This document shows, in pieces, positions 15,621 through 22,632 of a stretch of 23,735 bases of DNA. A program made the position numbers and the translations under genes. The stretch's first letter is position 1, and every line of letters begins with the position of its first letter. The notes beneath the pieces were generated by a model. The model worked only from the letters and a program-made list of their open reading frames with translations, was not told the origin of the DNA and made no database searches. Origin of the DNA: Nitrospina sp. (GTDB lineage: Bacteria; Nitrospinota; Nitrospinia; Nitrospinales; Nitrospinaceae); NCBI GenBank assembly GCA_004357365.1, contig SMVT01000055.1, forward strand, positions 1-23,735, read 5' to 3'.

Positions 15621-16376
15621 CTAAAAATCGAGGTCCCACTCTTTGAGGGTTTCCAGAGCCTGGTAATGGGTGAGATCGAAATGGATGGGGGTCACGGAGA
15701 TGTAATGCTCTTTCACCATTTCGCAGTCGGTGCCTTTTTCCACCTCGGCGAATTTCATTTCCCCCGCCAGCCAGTAATAGGTTTCGTTGCGCGGGTTCAC
15801 TCGCTTGTCGAAGGTTTCAATGACGCGCGATTTCCCCTGCCGCGTCACCACCGCCCCTTTGATCCGGTCCCGGGAAACGGCGGGCACGTTGACATTCAAC
15901 GAAACCCCTTCGGGCAATCCTTTTTCGATTACCAGGGGGTATAGCTTTTTGATATAGTCGACCGCCACGGAAAAATCCCGAAATTCCCACGAATTGAGGG
16001 AAACCGCAATAGCGGGCAGGCCCAAAATGGCCGCTTCGGTCGCCGCCGATACCGTCCCCGAATAAATGGCGCAGGTGGCCAGGTTGCCGCCCTGGTTGAT
16101 CCCGGAGATCACCAGTTCGGGAGGCGTATCGAGCAGTTCGGTCACCGCAATCTTGACGCAATCGGCGGGCGTGCCGTTGACTGCATAGCCGATCAACTGC
16201 CCCGCTTCCTCCACTTTGCGGACCTTCAGGGGATTGGACAACGTGATTGCGTGCCCGACGGCGCTCTGCTCGGTTTCAGGCGCCACCACCAGAACCTCAG
16301 CCAAAGGCGCCAAGCCTTTCCGCAGGGCCTGGATGCCCCGGGCATAAAATCCGTCGTCATTGGTTAAAAGAATCAT
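15621..16376 (-). CDS. surE: 5'/3'-nucleotidase SurE
   Basis: A metal-dependent phosphatase acting on nucleoside monophosphates, associated with stationary-phase survival. The 251-residue protein begins with the family signature MILLTNDDG (Asp7, Asp8), then APETEQSAVGHAITL (Ser38) and SGINQGGNLA (Asn94), the three sets of metal ligands. The NGTPADCVK segment is also conserved. The ATG at 16376 is fixed by the signature; upstream in-frame sequence is unlike the family. No Shine-Dalgarno is seen. Instead a GC-rich hairpin followed by TTTTCTT ends right before the ATG. It converges with pnp and lies downstream of the peroxiredoxin gene on the same strand, with a 343-base repeat-rich gap. Confidence 0.95.
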   Translation of the reverse strand: MILLTNDDGFYARGIQALRKGLAPLAEVLVVAPETEQSAVGHAITLSNPLKVRKVEEAGQLIGYAVNGTPADCVKIAVTELLDTPPELVISGINQGGNLATCAIYSGTVSAATEAAILGLPAIAVSLNSWEFRDFSVAVDYIKKLYPLVIEKGLPEGVSLNVNVPAVSRDRIKGAVVTRQGKSRVIETFDKRVNPRNETYYWLAGEMKFAEVEKGTDCEMVKEHYISVTPIHFDLTHYQALETLKEWDLDF

Positions 16377-16398
16377 AAGAAAACCAGCGTGTCGCTGG
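16377..16398 (-). promoter_or_regulatory. Terminator-like hairpin immediately before the surE start
   Basis: Read on the minus strand, CCAGCG-ACA-CGCTGG forms a 6-bp stem with a three-base loop, followed by TTTTCTT and then directly the surE ATG. A second hairpin (TTCGCC-ATCG-GGCGAA) lies a few bases further upstream. The form is that of an intrinsic terminator or a structure that occupies the ribosome landing site. Seen directly; its role as an attenuator is inference. Confidence 0.4.
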
Positions 16399-16719
16399 AC
16401 CCAATTTCGCCCGATGGCGAACTGCCAAATTGAACAACAACATAGGGAAGGGAAAGATAACAACCCAATTCCCCTCCTTACCAAGGAGGGGATACAGGGG
16501 AGGTTATGAGTACTCCACCCCTCACCTTAGTCTTCTCCCCATGAGGGGAGAGGATTTTTTATTTCTTTAGGACGTCACGCTGGGCCAGCGTAACGCTGGC
16601 CGGGCAAGGCCCGGAGCAAACCTTGCAGGAACGGAGTACGCGATTGAAACGTTATTTTCGTAGGCCAAGATTTTAAAATTACCTGCGGCGGTTCGCCGCC
16701 CGGGCAGGAGCCGGGCGGG
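16399..16719. repeat. Palindrome-rich intergenic region between surE and peroxiredoxin
   Basis: With 16377-16398 this makes 343 bases without a gene. It holds a chain of strong palindromes: a 10-bp stem with 3-base loop at 16470-16492 (TCCCCTCCTT/AAGGAGGGGA), a 10-bp stem at 16531-16554 followed by TTTTTT on the plus strand, GGCCAGCG/CGCTGGCC at 16583-16601, CCGGGC/GCCCGG at 16600-16614, GCGGCG/CGCCGC at 16685-16699 and CCGCCCGG/CCGGGCGG at 16696-16718. The CGCTGG motif recurs in the hairpin before surE. The make-up suggests dispersed REP- or MITE-like repeat units. The last two stems may also end peroxiredoxin transcription. No protein-coding frame is convincing. Confidence 0.65.
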
Positions 16720-17310
16720 TTAATTGTGTTTGCTGAAATACTCCTGGGATTCCTTCGGCCCCGGTTTCATGGCATCCTCGCCTTTGTTCCAGTTGGCCGG
16801 GCAAACTTCCCCGTTTTGTTCGTGGTGCTGAAGCGCGTCCACCATGCGGAGGGCTTCATCGATGTTGCGGCCCAACGGCAGGTTGTTGACCAGCGTGTGC
16901 TGGACGATGCCGTCCTTGTCGATCAGGAACAGTCCGCGGAACGCGATGCCGCCGTCCGCCAGAACCCCGTAATCGGCGCTGATGGTTTTATCCAGATCGG
17001 CCACCAAAGGATAATCGATCTGCCCCAGCCCGCCTTTTTTGCGGTCCGTATTGCGCCAGGCCAGGTGGGAAAAATGACTGTCGATGGAAACCCCGAGCAC
17101 TTCCGTATTGCGTTTTTTAAAATCCTCAATTTGACTGCTGAAGGCGATGATCTCCGTCGGGCAGACAAACGTAAAGTCCAGTGGATAAAAGAACAGAATG
17201 ACGTATTTTTTTCCTTTGTAGTCGGAAAGCTGGATTTCCTTGAAGCTTCCGTCGGGCATCACCGCCTGCGCCTTGAAGTCGGGGGCAGGTTTCGCAACTA
17301 ATGTCGCCAT
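16720..17310 (-). CDS. 2-Cys peroxiredoxin, AhpC/Prx1 type
   Basis: Reduces hydrogen peroxide, organic peroxides and peroxynitrite in the cytosol using a thiol donor. The 196-residue protein has the peroxidatic site DFTFVCPTE with Cys50 and the resolving Cys170 in GEVCPANW. It also has a GGLG motif (about residues 93-96) and a C-terminal YF (191-192). Both are features known to make typical 2-Cys peroxiredoxins sensitive to over-oxidation and are less usual in bacterial AhpC. The start is firm: GAGGAG lies 8 bases before the ATG. No AhpF, thioredoxin reductase or OxyR gene is adjacent, so the electron donor is unknown. Possible promoter just upstream. I leave the symbol blank because AhpC and Prx naming cannot be separated by eye. 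Confidence 0.95.
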   Translation of the reverse strand: MATLVAKPAPDFKAQAVMPDGSFKEIQLSDYKGKKYVILFFYPLDFTFVCPTEIIAFSSQIEDFKKRNTEVLGVSIDSHFSHLAWRNTDRKKGGLGQIDYPLVADLDKTISADYGVLADGGIAFRGLFLIDKDGIVQHTLVNNLPLGRNIDEALRMVDALQHHEQNGEVCPANWNKGEDAMKPGPKESQEYFSKHN

Positions 17311-17354
17311 ATTTTCAACTCCTCTATGTTAATAAGCGTTTCAGAAAGGGGTAT

Positions 17355-17384
17355 AATTTAGCACAAATCCTCCATCCCGTTCAA
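17355..17384 (-). promoter_or_regulatory. Possible promoter of the peroxiredoxin gene
   Basis: On the minus strand TTGAAC (17384-17379) and TAAATT (17360-17355) are separated by 18 bases and lie about 45 bases upstream of the ATG. Matches are partial (4 of 6 each). Several overlapping AT-rich alternatives exist, so the exact -10 is uncertain. Confidence 0.35.
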
Positions 17385-17481
17385 ACCCTTGTTGCAGGAA
17401 ATCGCACCAGCCTCTTAGGGACCGGCCTGCAGGCCTTTCCGGGTCTTGGCCGCGCGGAATGGGGAGCCTCCGAGGACTTTC

Positions 17482-17510
17482 TTGACAGCCCCTCGGGCGG
17501 CACATAAAAT
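17482..17510 (+). promoter_or_regulatory. Sigma-70 promoter for the CDF transporter operon
   Basis: A perfect TTGACA -35 box (17482-17487) is followed after exactly 17 bases by TAAAAT (17505-17510, 5 of 6). Transcription should start near 17517, about 53 bases before the first ATG of the CDF gene. A second TATAAT at 17529-17534 has no -35 partner. No clear metal-regulator operator was recognised. Confidence 0.7.
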
Positions 17511-17569
17511 ACTGATTAAGGGTAATTTTATAATATTGAGGACTGGAACCGGGACTTCGAACCCTTTAG

Positions 17570-18499
17570 ATGTCCCGTCCCGGCCAAGGTTGCAAAAAAA
17601 TGGAATCCGCCACCATCCGTAAAAGACTCCGAATCGCCCTGACGTTGATTTTCTTCGTTTTGTGCGTGGAAGTGGCTGGCGGCATTATCGCCCATAGTCT
17701 GGCGCTGTTGAGCGACGCGGCGCACATGCTGACCGACGTGTTCGCGCTCAGCCTCAGCCTGATGGCCCTCACCATCGCCGCCCAACCCTCGACCCGCACC
17801 AAAACTTTCGGGTATCACCGGCTCGAGATTCTGGCGGCGCTGGCCAACGGAGTGCTGTTGCTGTTGATGGCTCTGGGCATTCTGTGGGCAGCCTACCGGC
17901 GGTTCACCGACCCCCTGGAAGTGGACAGCCTGATCGTGATCGCCGTCGCCACGGTCGGACTGGCGACCAACCTGGGCGTCCTGTATTTCCTGAAGGATCC
18001 GGTCCACAACACCCACAACCACGACCTGAACCTGAAGGCCGTCTTTTATCATGTCATCGGCGATTCGCTGGCTTCGGTCGCGGTGATCCTTGGCGCGGTG
18101 GCCATGTGGTGGACGCAGTGGTACGCGCTGGATTCGATCATCGCGGCGCTGGTAGCGCTGGTGCTGATCTGGGGAGCGCAGGCCATCATCCGCGACGCTT
18201 TTCATATTTTACTGGAAGGCGTGCCCAAGGGCATTTCCATCCAGGAGGTGGAAAAAGAATTGACGTCCATCCCCGCGGTCAAGGGCATTCATGAACTGCA
18301 TGTCTGGTGCATCTGCTCCAACATTTACGCCCTGAGCGCCCACGCGCTGGTGAACGACCAGAAAGTCAACCAGATGGAAACCATCCTGGAAGAAATTGAA
18401 ACGCTGTTGAAGAACAAATTTAACATCACGCATTCCACGGTCCAGTTCGAATCCAATCCCTGTCCGGCGGCGGGCGTGGCGTGCGATATCCAACATTAA
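17570..18499 (+). CDS. Cation diffusion facilitator exporter, probably zinc (CzcD/ZitB type)
   Basis: An inner-membrane antiporter that expels divalent metal ions in exchange for protons. Of 309 residues, about 20-215 form six membrane helices. The transport site is visible as HMLTD (52-56, helix 2) and HVIGD (161-165, helix 5); the HxxxD/HxxxD pair is typical of zinc-selecting members. The KTFGYHRLEILAALANG signature lies at 78-94. A cytosolic C-terminal domain of about 85 residues follows and ends with Cys and His residues. Bacterial CDF proteins are usually about 300 residues long. The first ATG after the promoter is used. An ATG at 17600 with AAGG ten bases upstream is an equally good start and would remove ten residues. 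The metallo-hydrolase gene follows after 7 bases. Confidence 0.92.
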   Translation: MSRPGQGCKKMESATIRKRLRIALTLIFFVLCVEVAGGIIAHSLALLSDAAHMLTDVFALSLSLMALTIAAQPSTRTKTFGYHRLEILAALANGVLLLLMALGILWAAYRRFTDPLEVDSLIVIAVATVGLATNLGVLYFLKDPVHNTHNHDLNLKAVFYHVIGDSLASVAVILGAVAMWWTQWYALDSIIAALVALVLIWGAQAIIRDAFHILLEGVPKGISIQEVEKELTSIPAVKGIHELHVWCICSNIYALSAHALVNDQKVNQMETILEEIETLLKNKFNITHSTVQFESNPCPAAGVACDIQH

Positions 18500-18506
18500 G
18501 TTAACC

Positions 18507-19271
18507 ATGCGAATTCTGTTTCTGGGAACCGGAACCTCCACCGGTATCCCCACGTTATGTTGTCCCTGCGCCGTCTGCCAATCGAACGATCCGCGCAACA
18601 AGCGTCTGCGGGCCTCGGTGCTGGTGCAGAACAACGGATTCAATTTCCTGATCGATACCTCCACCGACCTCAGGCAACAGTGCCTGCGGCACAACATCAC
18701 CCGGATCGATGGGGTGTTGTACACGCACCATCACGCCGACCACGTCCACGGCATCGACGAGTTGCGCTGTTTCAATTTTTTCAATAAAAACGTCATCCCC
18801 TGTTATGGCAACGAGTTGACGCTGGCTGCCATCAAGAAGAATTTCAGTTATATCTTCGATGGGGAAAAGCCGCAGGGAGGCGGGGTGCCCCAACTCGACA
18901 TGATCACCCTGAACGGCGACTCGTTTGCACTGGGAGGCGTCCGGGTTCAGCCGGTGGACATCATCCACGGCAACATGATCATCCTGGGATATAAAATCAA
19001 CAACGCGGCTTACGTCACCGACTGCAGCGGCCTGCCGGATAAAGCCAGGGAAATCCTCTCCGGGCTGGACGTCCTCGTGCTGAACGCCCTGGGTTTCGAA
19101 CCGCACCCCACGCATTTCTGCCTGGATCAGGCCCTGGAAGCCATCGCGGAACTCCGGCCGAAGCGGGCGATCCTCACCCACATCAACCACAAGTTCGATC
19201 ACGAAACGGTCAGCCGGGATTTGCCGGACAACGTGGAGCTGGCTTATGATGGGTTGACGGTGAACCTGTAA
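18507..19271 (+). CDS. Metallo-beta-lactamase-fold hydrolase, PhnP-like
   Basis: A 254-residue cytosolic metallo-hydrolase. It opens with MRILFLGTGTSTGIPT, followed by a CCPCAVC cluster (18-24) as in PhnP-type enzymes, where such cysteines bind a structural zinc. It then has DPRNKRLRASV and the metal-binding HxHxDH motif (THHHADHVHGID, His74, His76, Asp78, His79), with further likely ligands in IIHGN, VTDCSG and LTHINHKFDHE. PhnP itself hydrolyses a cyclic phosphoribosyl phosphate in C-P lyase pathways, but many relatives have other phosphodiester substrates. With no phn genes nearby the substrate is open. Seven bases after the CDF gene, likely in the same mRNA. Its stop codon directly abuts the stop of the convergent gene. 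Confidence 0.88.
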   Translation: MRILFLGTGTSTGIPTLCCPCAVCQSNDPRNKRLRASVLVQNNGFNFLIDTSTDLRQQCLRHNITRIDGVLYTHHHADHVHGIDELRCFNFFNKNVIPCYGNELTLAAIKKNFSYIFDGEKPQGGGVPQLDMITLNGDSFALGGVRVQPVDIIHGNMIILGYKINNAAYVTDCSGLPDKAREILSGLDVLVLNALGFEPHPTHFCLDQALEAIAELRPKRAILTHINHKFDHETVSRDLPDNVELAYDGLTVNL

Positions 19272-19562
19272 TCAGTCCAGATCAAAATCGCGGAGGGGTT
19301 TGGAGGTGTCTGATTTGTCGATGTTCTTCTGCGCTTCCTTGAATTTCTCTGTCAGCAGGCGGGACTTGTCTTTTTGCATTTCCTTTTGTTTCTGGAACAT
19401 GGACTGGCTCTCTTTCTGATGCTCGGCAAGGTCATGGACCATATCGGAAAGAGAGGAGAACTCTTTTTTCTTCTCCTCTTTCCAGAGCACCTCACCGGTT
19501 TTCTGATCCACCCGCAATTTGGCCTCGCAACAGGGGCAGGTGATGTCCAGTTTCGAACTCAT
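19272..19562 (-). CDS. Small protein with CPCC zinc-finger-like start and coiled coil
   Basis: This 96-residue protein has a CPCC motif at residues 9-12 within TCPCCEAKLRVDQKTGEVLW, resembling half of a zinc ribbon. It continues as a long, highly charged, Lys/Glu/Gln-rich helical region (about 28-85) likely to form a coiled coil, and ends in LRDFDLD. Only one cysteine cluster is present, so metal binding would need a dimer or extra ligands. I recall similar short uncharacterised proteins in other bacteria but no function. Reading frame quality is good despite the size. A TATAAT box on the minus strand at 19604-19609 may be its -10; the -35 is poor. Confidence 0.75.
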   Translation of the reverse strand: MSSKLDITCPCCEAKLRVDQKTGEVLWKEEKKKEFSSLSDMVHDLAEHQKESQSMFQKQKEMQKDKSRLLTEKFKEAQKNIDKSDTSKPLRDFDLD

Positions 19563-19731
19563 GGTCCGGCCTTTCGCAAAAGAATGACAGTCAACACAAA
19601 TGGATTATAGCAGAAATACGGAGTCTCCCAAAGTCCCGGCGGACCCCGGAGTCTGAATCCCCATAAATAAAAGATGGCATCTGCCTTGGCCCTTCCCTAC
19701 AATAGGCCTTTTTTAAAAAGGGAAAATAGAA

Positions 19732-20448
19732 ATGCCCGCACAGGGGTTGTTCATAACGGGAACGGATACCGGCGTCGGCAAAACCGTGGTCACCGCGGCG
19801 ATTTTAGCCTGGCTCCGGCACCAGGGCCTGAAGACCGGGGTGATGAAACCGCTGGAGACGGGTGTGGACCGCGAGTGCAGTTCCGCCGCCAACTCTGACG
19901 CCCTGTTTCTGATGGAATGCGGCGATATCGAAGACGACTTGTCCGAGGTATGCCCTATTCGCCTCAAACCCGCCGCCTCGCCCTATCAGGCGGCCCTCAT
20001 CGAAAACCGAACGATCGAACCGGAAAGGATTGTGTCGGCCTACCGGAACCTGGCGGATAAATACGATTGGATGCTGGTGGAGGGCATCGGCGGCGTGCAC
20101 GTCCCGATCACCCGCGACTACCGGGTGGTGGACCTGATGCGCGACTTGGGTTTGCCGGCGGTGGTGGTGACCCGCTATCCACTGGGCACCCTCAACCATA
20201 CGGTGCTGACGTTGGACGCTCTCAAACAAAACGGCATTCCGGTGAAGGGAATCATCTTTAACCGGACCAGATCCGGGGAACTCGATGCCATCGAACAGGA
20301 CCAGCCCCGGCTGATCGAAGCGTTATCCGGGACGGAGGTTCTGGGGGAGTTTCCCTTCATCGACCCTTTGGACACCCGGAGTTTTACCCCGGAACGCCTG
20401 CAACAGCTGGAGTCCTGCGTCCGTTTCTCCCGCTTGATCCCGGCTTGA
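19732..20448 (+). CDS. bioD: ATP-dependent dethiobiotin synthetase
   Basis: Closes the ureido ring of dethiobiotin from 7,8-diaminopelargonate, CO2 and ATP, the next-to-last step of biotin synthesis, in the cytosol. The 238-residue protein shows the P-loop GTDTGVGKT (10-18), KPLETG with the substrate-contacting residues (about 39-44), LKPAASPYQAA, and VEGIGGVHVPI, the modified Walker B region. Length fits the family (about 220-240). The ATG at 19732 follows AGGG by 9 bases. A weak promoter ATGGCA-18-TACAAT (19674-19703) precedes it. No bioA, bioB or bioF is present in the window, and no BirA operator was recognised. Confidence 0.94.
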   Translation: MPAQGLFITGTDTGVGKTVVTAAILAWLRHQGLKTGVMKPLETGVDRECSSAANSDALFLMECGDIEDDLSEVCPIRLKPAASPYQAALIENRTIEPERIVSAYRNLADKYDWMLVEGIGGVHVPITRDYRVVDLMRDLGLPAVVVTRYPLGTLNHTVLTLDALKQNGIPVKGIIFNRTRSGELDAIEQDQPRLIEALSGTEVLGEFPFIDPLDTRSFTPERLQQLESCVRFSRLIPA

Positions 20449-20508
20449 CAAATCCTTGAACGGGTGTCATGTTTTTCTGATCCGTTGACCGTTTGAAAGG
20501 AAACCCCT

Positions 20509-21033
20509 ATGAAAAAATGGTTCATGCTGATCCTGGTGGGCAAGGACCAGCCCGGGATCGTGGCTCAAATCACCCGCGCCTTGTACGAAGGCGAATGCAA
20601 CCTGGGGGAAGCCTCCATGGTGCGCCTGGGCGGCAACTTCACGGTGATGCTCATGGTGCAGTCCGCCGGGGACGAGCAGGCGCTGGACCATCTGATCGGG
20701 CCGATTTGCCGTTCGTTTAACCTGCGCCACCATGTCGACGCCATCGAAGGCGAGTTACTGCATCATGTGGAACCGGATGTGCGCATCACCGTTTACGGAG
20801 CGGACCGTGCCGGCATCGTCGCCGAAGCTACGGGGGTACTGACGGAGAAAGGATTCAACATCCTGAATCTGGAGTCCGACGTCGGCGGCACCGAGGAGCA
20901 TCCCATCTATGTCATGACCATCGAGGGAGTCGCGGAACAGGGGATCCAAGTCCTGGAGGAGGCGCTCCAAAAACTGGCACGGGAAAAAGGGTTGGAAACC
21001 CAACTGGAACCTATTGACACGCTGATCGGGTAA
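20509..21033 (+). CDS. Double ACT-domain protein, GcvR-like regulator
   Basis: A 174-residue protein made of two ACT domains, about residues 5-75 (FMLILVGKDQPGIVAQITRAL) and about 92-165 (ITVYGADRAGIVAEATGVL). Each has the G-x-D-(x)-x-GIV pattern typical of amino-acid-binding ACT modules. The arrangement matches the GcvR family, which controls the glycine cleavage system through protein contact in enterobacteria. No gcv genes are nearby, so ligand and target are unknown. GAAAGGA precedes the ATG at a good distance. It starts 60 bases after bioD and ends 5 bases before def, suggesting shared transcription. Confidence 0.88.
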   Translation: MKKWFMLILVGKDQPGIVAQITRALYEGECNLGEASMVRLGGNFTVMLMVQSAGDEQALDHLIGPICRSFNLRHHVDAIEGELLHHVEPDVRITVYGADRAGIVAEATGVLTEKGFNILNLESDVGGTEEHPIYVMTIEGVAEQGIQVLEEALQKLAREKGLETQLEPIDTLIG

Positions 21034-21038
21034 GGTGC

Positions 21039-21563
21039 ATGGCTGTTCTTGATATATTGGTTTATCCCGATCCGCGGTTGAAACAGATTTCCAAACCTGT
21101 AGAACATTTCGATGAGGCGCTCCGGAGTTTCATCCGCGATCTGGAAGAAACGATGCGGGCCGGACCGGGCAGTGTCGGTCTCGCCGCGCCGCAGGTGGGA
21201 CGGTTGGAACGGATCGTGATCGTCGACGTTTCCTGCAAACCGAAAATCAAACATCACGGGAGGCGGGTGTTGATCAACCCGGAAATCAGCTGGCGGAAAG
21301 GGTCGGCCGTCGGGCGCGAGGGTTGCCGGTCGGTCCCCGACTATACCGGAAACGTGGCCCGCTCCAAATTCATTACTGTGCGGGCGCAGGATGAATTCGG
21401 CCGGGCGCTCGAGCTCCAAATGGAACGCTATGAAGCGCGGGCGGTTCAACATGAAATGGATCACCTGGACGGCCTTTTGCTGTTCGACCGTCTGGTCAGC
21501 CGCCGGGATTTGTTTCGGCGACAATCGCAGGAAGCCCTCTTGCCCAAACCCAAACCGTTGTAA
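21039..21563 (+). CDS. def: Peptide deformylase, divergent motif variant
   Basis: Removes the N-formyl group from nascent proteins as they leave the ribosome. The 174-residue product keeps the zinc/iron site: Cys96 in EGCRS (94-98), His138 and His142 in QHEMDHLDG (137-145), with catalytic Glu139. Motif 1 reads SVGLAAPQ (45-52) instead of the usual GxGLAAPQ, and motif 2 has Arg where Leu is most common. These changes place it away from the best-studied deformylases, but all catalytic residues are intact, so activity is expected. The ATG follows the ACT gene by 5 bases with a close AAGG. Frequent Def partners (fmt, priA) are absent here. Confidence 0.92.
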   Translation: MAVLDILVYPDPRLKQISKPVEHFDEALRSFIRDLEETMRAGPGSVGLAAPQVGRLERIVIVDVSCKPKIKHHGRRVLINPEISWRKGSAVGREGCRSVPDYTGNVARSKFITVRAQDEFGRALELQMERYEARAVQHEMDHLDGLLLFDRLVSRRDLFRRQSQEALLPKPKPL

Positions 21564-21834
21564 CCCCTTAGGATCCGGCCGGATGGAATTTTTTATCGGG
21601 CGCCACAACGGCTCTCTAAGCCGGGTCAATCGGAAAAACCGTTGAATTTCCCGCTTTAAAGTTTTTATTTTTCCCTCCCGAGTGGGCGGGCTTATGCCTT
21701 TTCCTCCCTCCTCATAGAGCCTCAACCTTTAAAACCACTGGCAATCTTAAAATGAACTGTTACATTGATAGAATAGAGTCAATTCAAAAAATCCAAGGAC
21801 ATACAGTCCATCCATACCTTCCGGGACGCGTGTT
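21564..21834. other. Intergenic region between def and the lipoprotein gene
   Basis: About 270 bases with no coding frame of note. A 5-bp hairpin CGGCT-CTCTA-AGCCG lies near 21611-21625, without a proper T tract directly after it. AT-rich sequence from 21660 onward probably holds the promoter for the lipoprotein gene; CTTAAA-17-TAGAAT is the best pair seen, but it is weak. No strong terminator was recognised. Confidence 0.4.
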
Positions 21835-22473
21835 ATGAGCCAATTCAAAACCTTTATTTTCATCGCCATTATGCTGCTTTTAGCGGGAACGGTCGGGTCC
21901 TGCAATACCCAACAGAGAACGGGGTTTTTCGATCTGCACCCGAGAATCCTGATCCATGAATCCGACCTGGGTTCCGGAAAGAACCTCCAAATTTCCGTAG
22001 TGGACAAACGCAGACGGAATATCCTGTTAAGGAAGGATTCCGATCGAAAAATCAAATCGGGCCGGGCCTTGGTGACCCAAGATCATCATCCCTCCGTTAA
22101 ATTGGATAGCCACTTTCAGCAAACCGTGGAGGAAGCTTTCCAGTTGCAGGGTTATCAGACTGACGGCAAAGGCATCGGTAGTGTCCGTGAAGTGACCATC
22201 TACATCACCAAACTGGAACTCCGGTTACGGCGGACTAAAGCTGAAGGCCCCGACGGCCAACGCCAAATCCAGGTGCGTTTTCGGTCTAAAATGAAAGTGG
22301 CCGCCAAAAACCAGGGTATGACTTTCGGCAAAGATTATGAGTTTTTCATCAAAAAGTCTTATGACACCCTTCCCAGCAAACAGGACAACGAAAAAATACT
22401 AAACTACGGCCTCACCCAGTTGCTGCACCAGATAGTGAACGATCCCAAACTAAACCGCTTCTTAACCGGGTGA
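21835..22473 (+). CDS. YajG-like lipoprotein
   Basis: A 212-residue exported lipoprotein. The N-terminus has a positively charged start, a hydrophobic core (IFIAIMLLLAGTV) and a lipobox-like end with Cys23 (VGSC; Ser at -1 is acceptable but not the commonest). The mature part resembles E. coli YajG in order and style: an N-terminal beta segment LQISVVDKR, the FQQTVEEAFQLQGYQ helix, REVTIYITKLEL, and a C-terminal helix ending VNDPKLNRFL. YajG function is poorly known; members sit at the inner face of the outer membrane. Resemblance is by eye, so family membership is probable rather than certain. It is likely transcribed alone or with the SDR gene downstream. Confidence 0.75.
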   Translation: MSQFKTFIFIAIMLLLAGTVGSCNTQQRTGFFDLHPRILIHESDLGSGKNLQISVVDKRRRNILLRKDSDRKIKSGRALVTQDHHPSVKLDSHFQQTVEEAFQLQGYQTDGKGIGSVREVTIYITKLELRLRRTKAEGPDGQRQIQVRFRSKMKVAAKNQGMTFGKDYEFFIKKSYDTLPSKQDNEKILNYGLTQLLHQIVNDPKLNRFLTG

Positions 22474-22487
22474 CGGGAACACTCCCG
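22474..22487 (+). other. Small hairpin after the lipoprotein stop
   Basis: CGGGA-ACAC-TCCCG (22474-22487) directly follows the stop codon. It has a perfect 5-bp stem with a four-base loop but no T tract, so it is not an intrinsic terminator. It may stabilise the 3' end of the transcript. Confidence 0.3.
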
Positions 22488-22632
22488 CACCACCCCGGAC
22501 AACCCTGAAAGAACAGGCTGGGTCTCCCCGCTCCAAACCCGAGTGGACATGTCCTGGGTTCTGGAAGACAACCGGGCGATCACCCGCCCCATCGAACGGA
22601 CCGGGGGCGTCCTTACGAACAGCATCGACTCT

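Noticed and set aside
17424..17435. Palindrome GGCCTGCAGGCC upstream of the CDF promoter as an operator
   Set aside because: It lies about 50 bases upstream of the -35 box, is GC-rich with no match to known metal-sensor operators, and could be chance.
19563..19731. BirA operator before bioD
   Set aside because: No GTTAAC-type dyad with the proper spacing was found. The short A/T palindrome at 19708-19721 does not match.
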